The notes under the pieces were generated by a model, which saw only the letters and a program-made list of their open reading frames with translations, was not told where the DNA came from and made no database searches. From Thermoflexus hugenholtzii JAD2 (GTDB lineage Bacteria; Chloroflexota; Anaerolineae; J036; Brachytrichaceae): 37,966 bases of DNA. This document shows, one piece after another, positions 1-11,700 of the stretch (positions are counted from its first letter, which is position 1; every line of letters starts with the position of its first letter). The position numbers and the translations under genes were made by a program. The stretch covers positions 1 to 37,966 of the forward strand of contig CAMDWA010000025.1 of assembly GCA_945877855.1 (NCBI GenBank), read 5' to 3'.

Positions 1-480
1 TCGGCGTTTCGGTCGCCGTCGCCGTCGATGTCGGCGTGTTGGTCGGCGTTTCGGTCGCCGTCGCTGTTGATGTTGGCGTGTTCGTCGGCGTTTCTGTCGC
101 CGTCGCCGTCGCTGTTGGTGTGTTGGTCGGTGTTTCGGTCGCCGTTGCCGTCGATGTTGGTGTGTTGGTCGGCGTTTCGGTCGCCGTTGCCGTCGCTGTT
201 GGCGTGTTGGTCGGCGTTTTGGTCGCCGTTGCCGTCGATGTCGGCGTTTTGGTCGCCGTTGCCGTCGATGTTGGCGTTTTGGTCGCCGTTGCCGTCGATG
301 TTGGCGTTTCGGTTGTCGTCGCCGTCGATGTTGGCGTGTTGGTCGGTGTTTCAGTCGCCGTTGCCGTCGATGTTGGTGTGTTAGTCGGCGTTTCAGTCGC
401 CGTCGCCGTCGATGTCGATGTTGGCGTGTTCGTCGGGGTTGAGGTCGGCGTTCTAGTCGGTGTCGGCGTAGGCGTTACTG
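1..480 (-). repeat. Coding tandem repeat for a Thr/Pro-rich stalk
   Basis: About 42-bp units encode a 14-residue pattern close to [14 protein letters not shown]. Roughly ten full or shortened copies are visible, including short ATKTPTST versions near 230-320. It continues past the window edge. Such linkers are typical wall-spanning or stalk segments. Identical units make copy-number change by slippage or recombination likely. Confidence 0.85.
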
Positions 481-3400
481 TTGGTGGCACCACTTGCACC
501 GCTGCGTCGTCTATTAGAGTGGTCGATGTTCGTTCGCCAACAACAGGGCCAGCCAAACTTGAGAATGTGGCGCGTGCGGTGTTGGTTAATATTTGGTTGG
601 TGTTAATGGCATTACTAATCAGCCCAGTAAAGCGAATAGTTGCAACACCACCCACATTAAGCTGTGTGAGTGTATAGGTTAAAACATTCGCGCCGGTCAC
701 ATTCACATCGCCCGCCAAGCCACTCGGGTTCGAGACACTATTGCTAGTGCTTGCCACAAATGTAATACCGGCGGGCAAAGTGTCGGTCAACGTCACGTCA
801 AACGCTGGCGCATTGCCAACATTGGTCAACACCAAGGTATAAGTAACGACATCGCCGGGCATGGCTGGGTTGCGCGGCACTTGCACCGATTTGTCTAAAT
901 TAAGCACCGGCGCAATGAGTGAAACCGCCTGCGCCCCACCATTAACGCCCACCATACCGCTGATTGGGTGGGTATAGATTAATTGGGCAGTATTTGTAAG
1001 CACAGCGCCACTTACATTGCCCACAACATCGGCCACCTGTGCCACCACCACAATTAAAAAGCCATTATTCGATGAAACATTGTCGGCGGTCGTATTTACA
1101 TTGCCGAACCCAAATGTAAGCACGCCCGCTGTATTATTAAATGATGGCGACAACCCAACACTACCAGCATAATCACTGCTCAAATTGCCATTACTACTCG
1201 CCACATCTAATACAACTATATGGTTTTTATAGGTCAATCCATTTGGCAATGCATCGGCCACAATTAAATTTTGGGTGTCGCCTTCGGGCAAGGTAATGCG
1301 CAGGGTATAAGTAATATCGCTGCCAATAGCATATTGGGTCGGGCTAGGCGGCAATTTCACAATGCTAGGCGTGGTTAGGGTGCTGGTAATCGACGCATTG
1401 GCAATATAACTATTAACCCCGCCAGTGCCATTGCGCTCACCGGTATAAGTGCCGCTCGCGCCTATGACGGGTGAACCCGGTGTGCCATTGCTGCCCGGCA
1501 AGCCAGTCCATATTGCCCGTGCCGCATTCGGAATAATGTCGCCACCACGCACATTGTTAGCCAATGTTGCTACCACCTGCATGGTAATAAACCCACCCGG
1601 CGACAAAGCATCTGCTGTCAAGGTAATGCCACTGCCGCTACTCGTCACATTTGGGTTGGTCACATTTGCAGATGCAATAATGGTGGCGTTTTGTAACGTC
1701 AGCCGTGCATCTAGCACGTCAGTCAACACGGCTTCATAGGCCATGCTCGATGTGGTGGCGGCTGAATTGCGCAAACCAACGGTATAAGTCACAACGTCAC
1801 CGGCATCGGCTGGAGGCGGTGAATTGACGCTTTTTGTCACTGTGAGTTGCGGCTCGACCACCAACAAGGTGTTGGTGGCATAAATGCTCGCGGTCACCAC
1901 CCGCGAAATTGCACCATTGCGCACCGAAGCCGTAAATGAGTTGGTTAGGGTGATACCCGCCGAATTCACCAAACGCCCAGCTTGATTCGTCGCTGTATTC
2001 ACCACTTGGGTCCCCAACTCGATCACAATATAGGTTTTGCCAGTCGGGCTGCTATCGCCATTAATGACTGAGCCAAAATTGAAAACCGGGTTGCCAGCGC
2101 CGTCCAACGTTTCGCCCGGAAAATTACAGGTTGGGGTGATATTGGGCGACACCGAGGCAAAATAAAGCCCACAGCCCCCCACTGTCGCCGTATTCACCAA
2201 TGACGAGGTGATATACATGGTCATTGGGTTACTGGGCGGCACAACCAAAGCAACTTTGGCAGTATCGGTCAAATAAACCAACCCAACCGGTAAGTTTTCA
2301 TTTAAATCGATCAACAGGTCAATTGCCACAGCCTGCGGCACCAATACTTGTAATTGATAAGTGACAATTTCACCAATTGCCACCGGGCGCGGGGCAGCCG
2401 CATCTGAAGTATGAGGTTCTGAGCTGCCTATAAGAATTTTGTTGGGCGATAAACCAAAAATGGTCGCCATCGCCGCAGCCGAAATACTATGGGTCGATTC
2501 AATCGAAGTATTGGTGTAAACCGACCGCGCCCCAAGATTACCCGGCAACGAGGTCCACGTGCCAGTCACAATATTGTTATAACTCGCGCCAATAGGCACA
2601 CCCGTAGGCACAATGCCACTAATCGTCAAGGTGATACGTCGGCTACTGCTTACCGGCATGGTGAATGGGGTGGTCGTGGTCAACGTATAGCCATTGCCAT
2701 TAGAACCGCTTAAAGCAAAATGGGCAAGACTGACTTGGGTCGAGGTAAACCCCGCAGTTGGGGCATTGTCAGTCACACTTAGGGTGGGGTTTTGCAATAA
2801 TGAACCAATGCCAGCCACAATAGGCAACGGGTCGGTAATGACGACATCATAAGAGGTGACGCTATTATTGGTCAATACTAATGTGTAGGTGACGCGATCC
2901 CCTGAATCCATCACACTTGGGTTTAGTTGCTTTGTGAGTGATAAGGTGGGGTCGATGCGTGTTACGGTGACTTGTTGGGCAGGCAACGTAGTGCCTGTCC
3001 ACGACACCAGCGCCGAGTTGCGGCGCTGCGCCGACGACGGGCCAGCCACATTCAGCATCACGGCTTGATAAGTTACCGTAATGCGTTCGGTGGTCGTATT
3101 CACCGTATTCGAATTAAGCACATCGCCAAAACTCCATAATACATTACGCCCGTTATTGGTTACGGCTGGGCTAGGGTCGGTACAACCAAAACCGCCGCTG
3201 CCGCCGGTGCGGGTCACATTAGCCGAAGCGGTGATGCTGACACAATTAACATAAGCCAACGCGCCTGTTGTGCTGCCCAGCGTGTCGCTTAGCAACAAAT
3301 TTGGGATTGTGCCTTCGGGCAAAGTGATCACAATTGAATATGTCAAAATTTCGCCCGCAACCACTTGAGTGCTGCTGTTACCGGCGGTCACAATTTCGGT

Positions 3401-5059
3401 GTTAGTCAATTGTTTTGAAAACACCGGCGCACTAATCACAACCGAGGCCGTATCGGTCAAGTTGGTTGCTACAAAGTCGCGCCCACCATCAATAGCAGCA
3501 TAATTAAGCAACCCCGCAACATTTGTCAGGGTTTGACTGGGCCGTACCGTGTTGTTAAGTGTGGCATCAAAAACAAAAATGGCAATATTGCGACCATTGG
3601 TAATGACTGTGCCAGCACTATCACGCCCCGGGTCAAGTGACCCCAACCCTAAAGTCGAGCTGGTTGGGCCGGGGTCGGTTAGGGTGATGCCTTGGGTAAA
3701 CAAGTTGGCTTCGGCCCCGCTATAGGTCATGCTTGCGCCCGTGCCATCTTGTACACACAATGTGCCCGGCACAAAGGTCATGTTGCTGGGCAAAGTGTCG
3801 CTCACTGTCACATCAAACGCTGTGCTTGAGCCAGTGTTTTCAACCACAATGGCAAATGTAACCCGATCAGCAGCATCAGCCAAGCTCAGATTGGCACTAA
3901 ACCCGCTAATCACATTGCTCGAATTAACAGTTCCGCTTAGCCTCGCACATGAAGGAGCGCTTAATAAGCTGACGCTGGGTGGTAATGACCCAGCAAGGCT
4001 ATTACTCACCACGCCTTTGCGAATATTCAGCGCTGGTTCAAGCAAACGAATTTGAGCAATACTGTTCGCCTCGATAGCCGAACTACTGCCTTGAACCGAA
4101 TTAACCAAATTCGAAAACATCAAACGATCAGCAAAGGGTTGATCGGTGGTGGTAACGGTAAAAAGCAAATCGATTCTACGATTTTGGTTTGCGCTGTCGT
4201 TATAAGTGCCAAAATCTAAACGCCAACTGTTTGAGGTGGCCGTAATGCTAAGCGTTGGGGTCGTTATGGCTGGGCTGGTGCCAGTAATGGTGTTAGATGG
4301 GCCATATTGCATTACCCCAGCGGGTGGAATCGTTGAGGTAGGCGTGCTTGTAAATGTGGTTAACTCGGTAATATTAAATGCGGGTAACGGCAAAAAGTCG
4401 GTTAAGGCGAGATTCGAATAATCGGTTGAAGGTAATTGATACGTCACACGATAGGTCACGCGATCACCCGGGCGCATCACAACTGGCGATGGCAAGGTCG
4501 TACTGCCATTAATGGCATATACCACTTTTTGCAAATTGGGTTGCACAATGGTCACATTGGCACTCGAACTATCGGTGGCGCTATTGCCAGTGGGAGCAAA
4601 TGTGCCCGTATTTAACACTGCGCCGCGAATATTGACAGTATTGGTCAGCGTGTCGCCCAATTCAACCAAAGCTGGGGTACGGTTGCGAAAAGCATTGCTA
4701 ATGACAGCCTGAAAAGTAATTACACCTTGGGTGAGGCCGTCGTTATAGCTGCTGCAATCAGGCGCAGCCGAACCCGCTGGGTCTACACAGCCGCCAATCA
4801 ATTGAGCCGTTTGCCCGCGTGTTACCTGTTCAGCCGAAACATTAAACACCAAAGAGGTCGTGCCATTGGCATTGGCTGTAGTGATAATATTGCTATTATT
4901 GATCGTGGCGGATGACAAAATATAGCCATTGCCATTGATTTGTAATCGGGCCGAGTTGGGTAAAAATACCAAGCCATCGCCCAAGCTATCGGTCACGACT
5001 ACATTATTAAAGGCAAAAAAGTCTGACACCTGAAACGTAAGGCTATAAATAAGGGTATC
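1..5059 (-). CDS. Giant DUF11/isopeptide-repeat surface adhesin, main body (3' end outside window; downstream of a frameshift)
   Basis: This frame stays open from the frameshift at about 5059 to the window edge, roughly 1686 codons, and continues the protein that starts at 6230. By eye it carries about nine repeats of a DUF11-type module, each opening with a motif such as [12 protein letters not shown] followed by 'VTDTLPAG'. The motifs fall near 5060, 4470, 3870, 3350, 2890, 2370, 1790, 1310 and 850, so modules are about 150-200 residues. Segments like '[12 protein letters not shown]' resemble isopeptide-forming fimbrial domains. The end nearest position 1 becomes a Thr/Pro/Ala/Glu-rich stalk. 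DUF11 repeats are known from secreted and cell-wall adhesins, so a stalk-like surface protein is inferred. The cell-anchoring end is not in view. The frame break could be a sequencing error or a real mutation. Confidence 0.8.
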
Positions 5060-6230
5060 CACCCGGTGTATAGCCGCTTGCGCCAGTATTGGTAATGGTT
5101 GCAACCGATTTTTGAATGGCAATAGCACGATCAGTTAACGTATGATCGGTCGATGAACCATTACTGCTGACTGACGATGAAGGATCGTCTGGGTCAATGG
5201 GTGTCCACATTGCCCCAGCCAAACTATCATTAAGCGAAGTCACGGGGCTGCCAGTGCTGGGGTTAATTACCGCTACAGCCGATGCATCATCACGCGGCAC
5301 AAAAAATGACAATAATACAGAAACATCGGCTGAACTTGCGCTGCCTGTCACCGAAAGACAACTGACCTCTAAAATACCGCCAGCCCCAGTTGGGCTACTC
5401 ACAATGCTACACCCGGGTGAAATTGAATCGACTGCAATAAATTGCACATTGGCTGGCAACACATCGGTAATGATCAAATTTGTAATGGTTTGCCCCGCTG
5501 AAATATCTACATCTAAACGATATTGGTGTGGCGAATTTGGGCCTGTGGCTGTTTCATTTTCTCGCCCAATGTAAGATTTGCTAAGTTTGAAAGCAGTAGG
5601 GGTATAAACAAAGGGGCTAGATAACGTGCTGCTAATCACGGGGTCGGCTGATTTATTATCAAGCGCATCGCTGCCAAATTGAAACCCAGCACGGGCGGTG
5701 ATGGTGTGGGGCACACCCGCATCAATCGCCGTTGATGATGTGGTATTTACATCGATTGAAGCGGCAGGCTGATTATTGGTAAAGCTACCAAATGGCAACT
5801 CAAGCACGGCTAATTGTTGCCCAAGCGTACATGCCACCGATAAACCCGTTAAAGGGTGAATAATATTAGCGCCAGTGCAGAGATAAGTCGTAGCATTAAT
5901 ACTGTTCCCGATATAAGATGCGCTACTAAAAGTCAGTCCTTCCCCAGTTTCGCCATTGCTATCAATGGGCAAATACAAGTCAATATATGGCCCATAACCA
6001 ATGGTAGGCGAGATGACACCGGTATTGTCAAACGTCAGTGTAAATGTTTGCGACTCGCCAATAAAACCCTCATTTGGGCCGCTAATGGTAATAACAGGCA
6101 CAGGAGCCGCTCTCGCAACAAATGGTGCGATGAAGTTGTACGATAACGATAACACGAGTGTCAATCGCACAAAAATCGTTACCTTTTTAGCAAATAGATA
6201 TTTTGATGCAGGAGTGAACGTTTGGAACAT
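5043..6230 (-). CDS. N-terminal part of the giant surface adhesin (signal peptide and first modules; frameshifted at its 3' end)
   Basis: A 395-codon frame starting at ATG 6230. Residues 1-42 look like a Sec signal peptide: a basic start with AKK, a hydrophobic core [18 protein letters not shown], then an ARA-AP cleavage site. The rest is beta-rich and resembles the cadherin/DUF11-like modules of the downstream frame. The frame ends with [10 protein letters not shown] and a stop, but the neighbouring frame reads [12 protein letters not shown] from the same place, the expected opening of a DUF11 module. The two frames therefore most likely encode one secreted protein. The next gene upstream on this strand is acetoacetyl-CoA synthetase, 458 bp away, so the adhesin probably has its own promoter, though I could not identify it. 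No clear Shine-Dalgarno site precedes the ATG. Confidence 0.8.
   Translation of the reverse strand: MFQTFTPASKYLFAKKVTIFVRLTLVLSLSYNFIAPFVARAAPVPVITISGPNEGFIGESQTFTLTFDNTGVISPTIGYGPYIDLYLPIDSNGETGEGLTFSSASYIGNSINATTYLCTGANIIHPLTGLSVACTLGQQLAVLELPFGSFTNNQPAASIDVNTTSSTAIDAGVPHTITARAGFQFGSDALDNKSADPVISSTLSSPFVYTPTAFKLSKSYIGRENETATGPNSPHQYRLDVDISAGQTITNLIITDVLPANVQFIAVDSISPGCSIVSSPTGAGGILEVSCLSVTGSASSADVSVLLSFFVPRDDASAVAVINPSTGSPVTSLNDSLAGAMWTPIDPDDPSSSVSSNGSSTDHTLTDRAIAIQKSVATITNTGASGYTPGGYPYL
5057..5062 (-). other. Single-base frameshift in the adhesin gene
   Basis: On the minus strand the sequence reads ccgggtGgataccctt. Removing one G (a C at 5059 or 5060 on the plus strand) joins GYTPG directly to DTLIYSLTF and restores the module. 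The site is not a long homopolymer and has no obvious slippery heptamer with a downstream hairpin, so a sequencing error or a point mutation is more likely than programmed frameshifting. Confidence 0.75.
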
Positions 6231-6688
6231 TTACAGTGAGAGGCGAAATAATTACATTGGTTTATCCACGCACACCCTTTTACATGATGAAACCAAACTA
6301 AACACCCCCCGTGAACTAAGCATATGCAAATTGCAAACTCCTGTAATCAGGCTAATGCCCGCAAAATAATCCAAATAAAGCAGTAGCGCTTATCGTTAAA
6401 TATATCAGGTTAAACCACATAATTGCATCCATTAAAACTGCAATTAATAGCATAATCAAAACAAAACAAAGTTTTAAATAAATTAACTACTGATAATTTT
6501 ATTAAAAAACAAGCGCTATCAAATGTCTAGCCTGTCCAAACCTAATCAACACAGTGTTTTGGGGCAAACCAACAAAAAAGCTGCTAATTTCAATCTAAGC
6601 CCAACGAAAACGCGTTGGTTTTAGATTGAAATCAGCAGCTTATATTTCAAAAAAGGTAATGCCTTGCCTAAAACAAAGAAGGGCGGCT
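6231..6688. other. AT-rich intergenic region without a credible gene
   Basis: This 458-bp gap lies between the 3' end of acetoacetyl-CoA synthetase and the start of the adhesin, both on the minus strand. It is clearly more AT-rich than its neighbours and holds the long hairpin at 6579-6641. I see no open frame with coding character, no RNA gene and no promoter I would defend. Confidence 0.6.
6579..6641. repeat. Long intergenic hairpin, divergent member of the GATTTCA hairpin family
   Basis: Outer arms of 21 bp (6579-6599 and 6621-6641) pair with one mismatch and contain CTGATTTCAAT, close to the family's GCCGATTTCAC. A second stem CCAACG/CGTTGG lies inside. It sits between two minus-strand genes. 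It lacks the CATCTTTT flank seen in other copies, so membership is tentative. As a terminator it would serve acetoacetyl-CoA synthetase. Confidence 0.6.
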
Positions 6689-8728
6689 TTATTTTTTCAT
6701 GTTTTGCGCCAATGTCACAAACACTTGTAATGAATGGGGGTTGCTCATTGAGCCAATGGTCACTGCTTTTTCAAGTGGATGCCCAAGCAAGATTTTTTTG
6801 ATCGGCACTTCCATCTTTTTGCCATTTAATGTTCGCGGCACTTCAGGAATGACAAAAATATCATCGGGCACTTGGCGTGCCGATAATTGCGCTTTAATTT
6901 TATTTTTAATCTTGGCTTTTAGCGCATCATCTAAAGTTACATTTTCGCGCAACACCACAAACAAAGGCATATAACTTTGCCGCCCCAACACCTCTAAATC
7001 GATAATCAAACTGTCGAGCACTTCGGGCACATCTTCAACCGCGCGATAAATCTCGCTGGTGCCAATACGCACCCCCTGCCGGTTAATGGTCGAATCGGAA
7101 CGCCCATAAATAATGAGGCCATGCCGCGGCGTAATTTTTAACCAATCGCCATGTCGCCAAATACCGGGGAACATTTCAAAATAGCTTTCGCGATAACGCT
7201 TCATGCTCGGGTCATTCCAAAAATAAATCGGCATCGACGGCAATGGCTGGGTGATGACCAATTCGCCGACATCATCATAAATGGCTTGCCCCGCGTCATT
7301 CCACGCCTCGACCGCACAGCCAAGATAACGGCTTTGAATTTCACCTGCATAAACCGGCCACAATGGGTTGCCCCCCACAAACGCCGAGCATACATCGGTG
7401 CCGCCGCTGACCGAAATCAGCCAAATGTCTTTGCCAACATGATCATAGACCCAACTAAAGCCCTCAATTGGCAATGGCGAACCAGTGCTACCAACCGCAT
7501 GTAATTTGCTGAGATCATGACTCTGGTTTGGCTTTAGCCCTGCTTTCATACAACTGGTGATATAAGCCGCACTGGTGCCAAAAATGGTCATACCACTGCG
7601 CTCGGCAAATTCCCACAACACATCCATGTTGTTTAAGCCCGGGCTACCGTCATACAATAACACGGTCGAACCCAACAACAAGCCGCCAATTAATAGATTC
7701 CACATCATCCAGCCGGTGGTGGTAAACCAAAAAATACGATCATCGCGGCGCAAATCACAATGAAACCCAAGCGACTTGAGATGCTCGATAATGATGCCGC
7801 CTTGTGAATGACAAATAGGTTTGGGCAAGCCCGTCGTACCCGATGAATATAACACCCATAACGGATGATCAAAAGGCACATGCGCATAGTCAATCTTTGC
7901 GGCTTGAGCATCAAGTTTTGTCTGAATAATGTCCGTCCAAAGCCAATCTTTGCTACGCCCCCAATCTTGTGGCTCGGCGCTGGCGTTGAGGTATGGCACT
8001 TGCACCACATGGGCCAGCGTGGGCAAATTGGCAACCAATTCGCGCACCGTGTCGCGGCGATCATTGACCTTGCTGTTATACACATAGCCATCGATGGCAA
8101 AAATCACTTTAGGCTCAATTTGTTTAAAGCGGTCGAGCACCGCCCCAGCACCAATATCGGGCGAGCAACTCGACCACACCGCCCCCAAACTAACCACAGC
8201 CAAAAACGCCACCAAGGTTTCGGGGGTATTGGGCGCATAGGCCACCACTCGATCACCCACCCCAACACCCATTGCCCGCAACGCCGCCGCCACTGCTGCC
8301 GTTTGCTCATAAAGCGTTTGCCAACTCACCTCAGTCAATTTTGGATTTTGGATTTTTGATTCTTGATTCTTGATTCTAAAATCGACCGTCTCTGATTGAA
8401 AAATCAAAGCTGGAGCATCGGTGCGCATGTTGCGAAAAACATGCTCGGTGTAATTTACCTGCGCCCCAACAAACCATTTTGCCCCCGGCATTTTGCGCTC
8501 ACTCAGCACCGCGCGATAGGGTTGTGGCGAAATTAGCTCAAAATATTGCCACATCGATTCCCAAAATGCCTCTATTTCGCTGGTTGACCATTGCCACAGA
8601 GCGTTGTAATCGGCAAAATGCAAATTTTTTTGCTCGGCCAACCAGTGCATGTAGTGTGTAATACGAGCGCTTTGGTGTAATGCCGCTGAGGGCTGCCAAA
8701 GCAAGGTTCCTTCGGTAATAGTGGACAT
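6689..8728 (-). CDS. aacS: Acetoacetyl-CoA synthetase (acetoacetate-CoA ligase)
   Basis: This acyl-adenylate-forming enzyme activates acetoacetate to acetoacetyl-CoA with ATP in the cytoplasm. About 679 residues fits the family (650-680). The N-terminal part carries WFVGAQVNYTEHVFRN, typical of this subfamily. WSSCSPDIGAGAVLDRF and the AMP-binding loop SSGTTGLPKP (about residue 295) follow, then the hinge YGRSDSTINRQGVRIG (about 545) and NGKKMEVPIKK near the C-terminus, whose lysines include the expected adenylation residue. ATG 8728 is used; an in-frame TTG at 8734 is an alternative. The large regulator gene ends 47 bp upstream on the same strand, so co-transcription is likely. Oddly, residues about 117-130 are encoded by an in-frame heptanucleotide array, absent from what I know of the family. 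Confidence 0.93.
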   Translation of the reverse strand: MSTITEGTLLWQPSAALHQSARITHYMHWLAEQKNLHFADYNALWQWSTSEIEAFWESMWQYFELISPQPYRAVLSERKMPGAKWFVGAQVNYTEHVFRNMRTDAPALIFQSETVDFRIKNQESKIQNPKLTEVSWQTLYEQTAAVAAALRAMGVGVGDRVVAYAPNTPETLVAFLAVVSLGAVWSSCSPDIGAGAVLDRFKQIEPKVIFAIDGYVYNSKVNDRRDTVRELVANLPTLAHVVQVPYLNASAEPQDWGRSKDWLWTDIIQTKLDAQAAKIDYAHVPFDHPLWVLYSSGTTGLPKPICHSQGGIIIEHLKSLGFHCDLRRDDRIFWFTTTGWMMWNLLIGGLLLGSTVLLYDGSPGLNNMDVLWEFAERSGMTIFGTSAAYITSCMKAGLKPNQSHDLSKLHAVGSTGSPLPIEGFSWVYDHVGKDIWLISVSGGTDVCSAFVGGNPLWPVYAGEIQSRYLGCAVEAWNDAGQAIYDDVGELVITQPLPSMPIYFWNDPSMKRYRESYFEMFPGIWRHGDWLKITPRHGLIIYGRSDSTINRQGVRIGTSEIYRAVEDVPEVLDSLIIDLEVLGRQSYMPLFVVLRENVTLDDALKAKIKNKIKAQLSARQVPDDIFVIPEVPRTLNGKKMEVPIKKILLGHPLEKAVTIGSMSNPHSLQVFVTLAQNMKK
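8339..8380. repeat. Heptanucleotide array inserted in frame within aacS
   Basis: Six consecutive 7-bp units run TTTTGGA, TTTTGGA, TTTTTGA, TTCTTGA, TTCTTGA, TTCTAAA on the plus strand. Their 42 bp equal 14 codons, so the frame is kept. They encode a polar stretch around KNQESKIQNPK between the N-terminal and AMP-binding regions. The same circular heptamer, CCAAAAT, recurs inside the CCA-adding enzyme gene. Confidence 0.85.
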
Positions 8729-8775
8729 GGGCAAATTGTAATCGGTGGGCAGTGGCGACTGCGCGACTCAAACTA

Positions 8776-11700
8776 TTACGCCGCTAACCAAGCCATTACT
8801 TCATCCACAATTTGCTCCAGTGTGCAAGCCCGCCCGCGTGCTTGGGCCACAACAATCATTTCGGGCGAGAGATAACTGGCCCAACGCTCGGCAGCCAAGC
8901 CCACACGGCGTTTAATATCGATATTCGCCAAAGGCTGCTGTTGCGCCCATTCACCCCACGCCGCCGATGCTGCGGCTTGACCTTGTTTGGCCGCCAACAC
9001 TGCCGCGCTGGCAATCACCATTTTGACAGGGGGATCGTGGTGTTGCAGACTATTTTGCAAGGCATTGCGCAAACAAGCTTGGCATTCTTCAAGCTCACCA
9101 CGCGCACCATGCACCAAACTTAGGTTGCACAACACTTGGCTAATGCCAAAGCCAATACGTTGTTGACGGGCCAAACTCAAGGCTTCGTTCAAAACGCTCA
9201 GAGCATTGTCGTATTCATGTAACAAATAAGCCAAATAACCCAAATGGGTTTGCGAACGCAACATGCCAACGGCATCATTTAACGATTGAAAGATTTCCAG
9301 CGCTTCAAGTCGCATCCGGCGGGCTTCAAACAGGTCATCACACAAAAAGGCCACATTTGCCAAATTCTCAAGCGCAAAAGCCACCCCGCCCCAATCATTC
9401 TGGCTGCGTTTGGTGTGCAAACTTTGCTCAAGCAGGGCTTTGGCGTGCCCCAAGTCGCCAGTTTCGATGGCCAGCACCGCCACATTATTTTGTGCTCGCA
9501 CCACTTGGGCATGATTATCGGCTTTTTGGTGTTGTTCAAGGGCTTGTTGCCACAATTGGCGGGCCGCCCTAAAATCACCCGCGCCCCATGTCAGCGTGCC
9601 AAGCAATTGGGTGTTAAAAATAATCTCTTGATCGACTTTGTGATGGGCACAATCTTGGCTGATATGTTGCGGTTGCAACCGCCGCAAATCATCTAAACTG
9701 CGTTGGGCGACAATTTGGGCCTCGTCAGGGCGGTCGAGCCGAAACATAAAATAGGCTTGGCGCGTGGCTAACGCCGCCGCCAACACCGACCCCGCTGTGC
9801 CATTGGCTTGCGCCACCAGTGCCGCCCGTTCAAACATTTCATAACCTTCATGAAAACGCGCCCGCAAATGGTAAAACCGATGCAGGCCCTCATAGGCGTT
9901 ATCGATGGCGCTGACCTGTTTGCGAGCCAGCGCAATTTGCCAACTGGTGGCAATATTGTCAATCTCTTGCTCAATTTCGGCGGCGGCTTGGCTTTGCTCG
10001 GCGTTGTCGCTGGGGTGGGTTAATGCGGCCTCACGCGCTTTGACATACCGGCTGTAATATTCGGCATAACGTTGCAAGGTAACAGACCCTTCTTCGGGCT
10101 GCAAACGCAATTGCTCTTGGGCAAATTGGCGCAGGGTTTCATGCAACACATAGCGCCCGCTGGCATCACGATGCACCAACGAGCGATCAACCAATGACAA
10201 CAAGGTATGCCGATTGGCCCCCACAATTTGCTCAACCGCATCGCGGGTAAAATTGCCGCGAAACACCGACAATTTACGCAACGTTGATTTGTCTTCGGCG
10301 GTTAAACGTGACCATGCATATTCAAACGCGGCCCGCAAAACATGCTGCAATATCGGTATATTGACATGTTGATCGTTCAAAAAATCAAGATTGCGGGCCA
10401 TCTCATTGGCCATCTCATCCACTAACAACACACTGGCCCACGCCGCCGCAATCTCAATTGCCATAGGCAAGCCATTCAATACCCGACACAAACGCGCCAC
10501 ATGCGTTAGCTGATCAGCATAAAGTTCATAATCTTCATTGGCGCGTTGGGCAGCCAACAAAAATAGCCGTATGGCAGGGTAAGCTGCCACACAACTCGTC
10601 ACATCGGCACATGGGGCATTGGGTTGCGGATAAGACAAACCGCTCAGCGAAAGGGTGTTTTCGGGCGCTAAGCCAAACGCTTCGCGTGCCGTCACTAAAA
10701 TTTTGATACCCGGCGCATGGACAATGAGGTCGGCCAATAAAGGTGAGCCATGATTGTTTGCCGCTTCAAGCAGTTGCTCGGCGCCATCCAAAATAAGCAA
10801 GGCCTCAAGCGCGCCCAAATGCCGCAATAATTGCGCCTTTGGGGATGCTGTGCCGCGAAAAACACAACCAACCCCTTCGGCAATGGCTGTAATAATGGTA
10901 TTTAGCGTATTCAGCGACGATAACGCCACAAAATACACCCCATCGGCAAATTGATCGCCACAGCGCAAACCGGCTTCAACTGCTAAACGGGTTTTACCCG
11001 CCCCATCCGGGCCAACAATGCCAATAAGTGGGCAATTGGGCATGGCAATGTAATCAGATAAATCGCTCAATTCACGTTCACGCCCCACCAAAAGGGTATT
11101 GCTGGGGGGCAAAGTATGACGCGGAATAATCGCGGCGGCACGGATACGCTCGTAAAGCACCACCGTTTCCCGCATTGGCGGGCGACCTAATTCACGCTGC
11201 AACAGACGACAACAGGTCTCATATTGCGCCAAAGCCGCACTATGTTGCCCACCTTTTGCCAGCAAAATCATCACCTCACGATAGGCCTCTTCAGACAATG
11301 GGTCAATCGTTAAAATGCGACGCGCATACCGCAAGGCCAAACCACGCCCTTTTTCGCCCTGTGCGCCATAATACAGCACCAATTTTGTCAGGGCCGCCAG
11401 TGCCAATTGTTGCAAATGCTCACGGGTTTTGATAAGCCACGCATCAAATGCCGCCGAACCAGCAATATGCAACCCAGCTAAAAATTCGCCCTGATACAGT
11501 TCAACGGCATCAATCATGGCGGCAAATTGGTGTGGGGCATGATGTCGAACGGTATGCGGGTCAAATGACACCGCCGAATCATGGGTGGGGCGTGGCCGCA
11601 GTTCTTTTGAACGAATATCAGACACCCATTCCTGCGTGAGAATATGTTCAAATTGCCCAACATCGCACCAATATGGGGCGCTGGGGTTAAAAGCCACACT

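Noticed and set aside
36..677. A plus-strand frame encoding a long Val/Gly/Ala repeat
   Set aside because: It is the antisense of the TPTNTPT stalk of the minus-strand adhesin; repeats keep several frames open.
715..760. tRNA T-arm-like GGGTTCGAGAC
   Set aside because: It lies inside the adhesin coding frame, with no acceptor stem or anticodon arm around it.
5040..5075. Programmed ribosomal frameshift in the adhesin
   Set aside because: No slippery heptamer or evident downstream stimulatory structure at the shift site; a one-base error or mutation is simpler.
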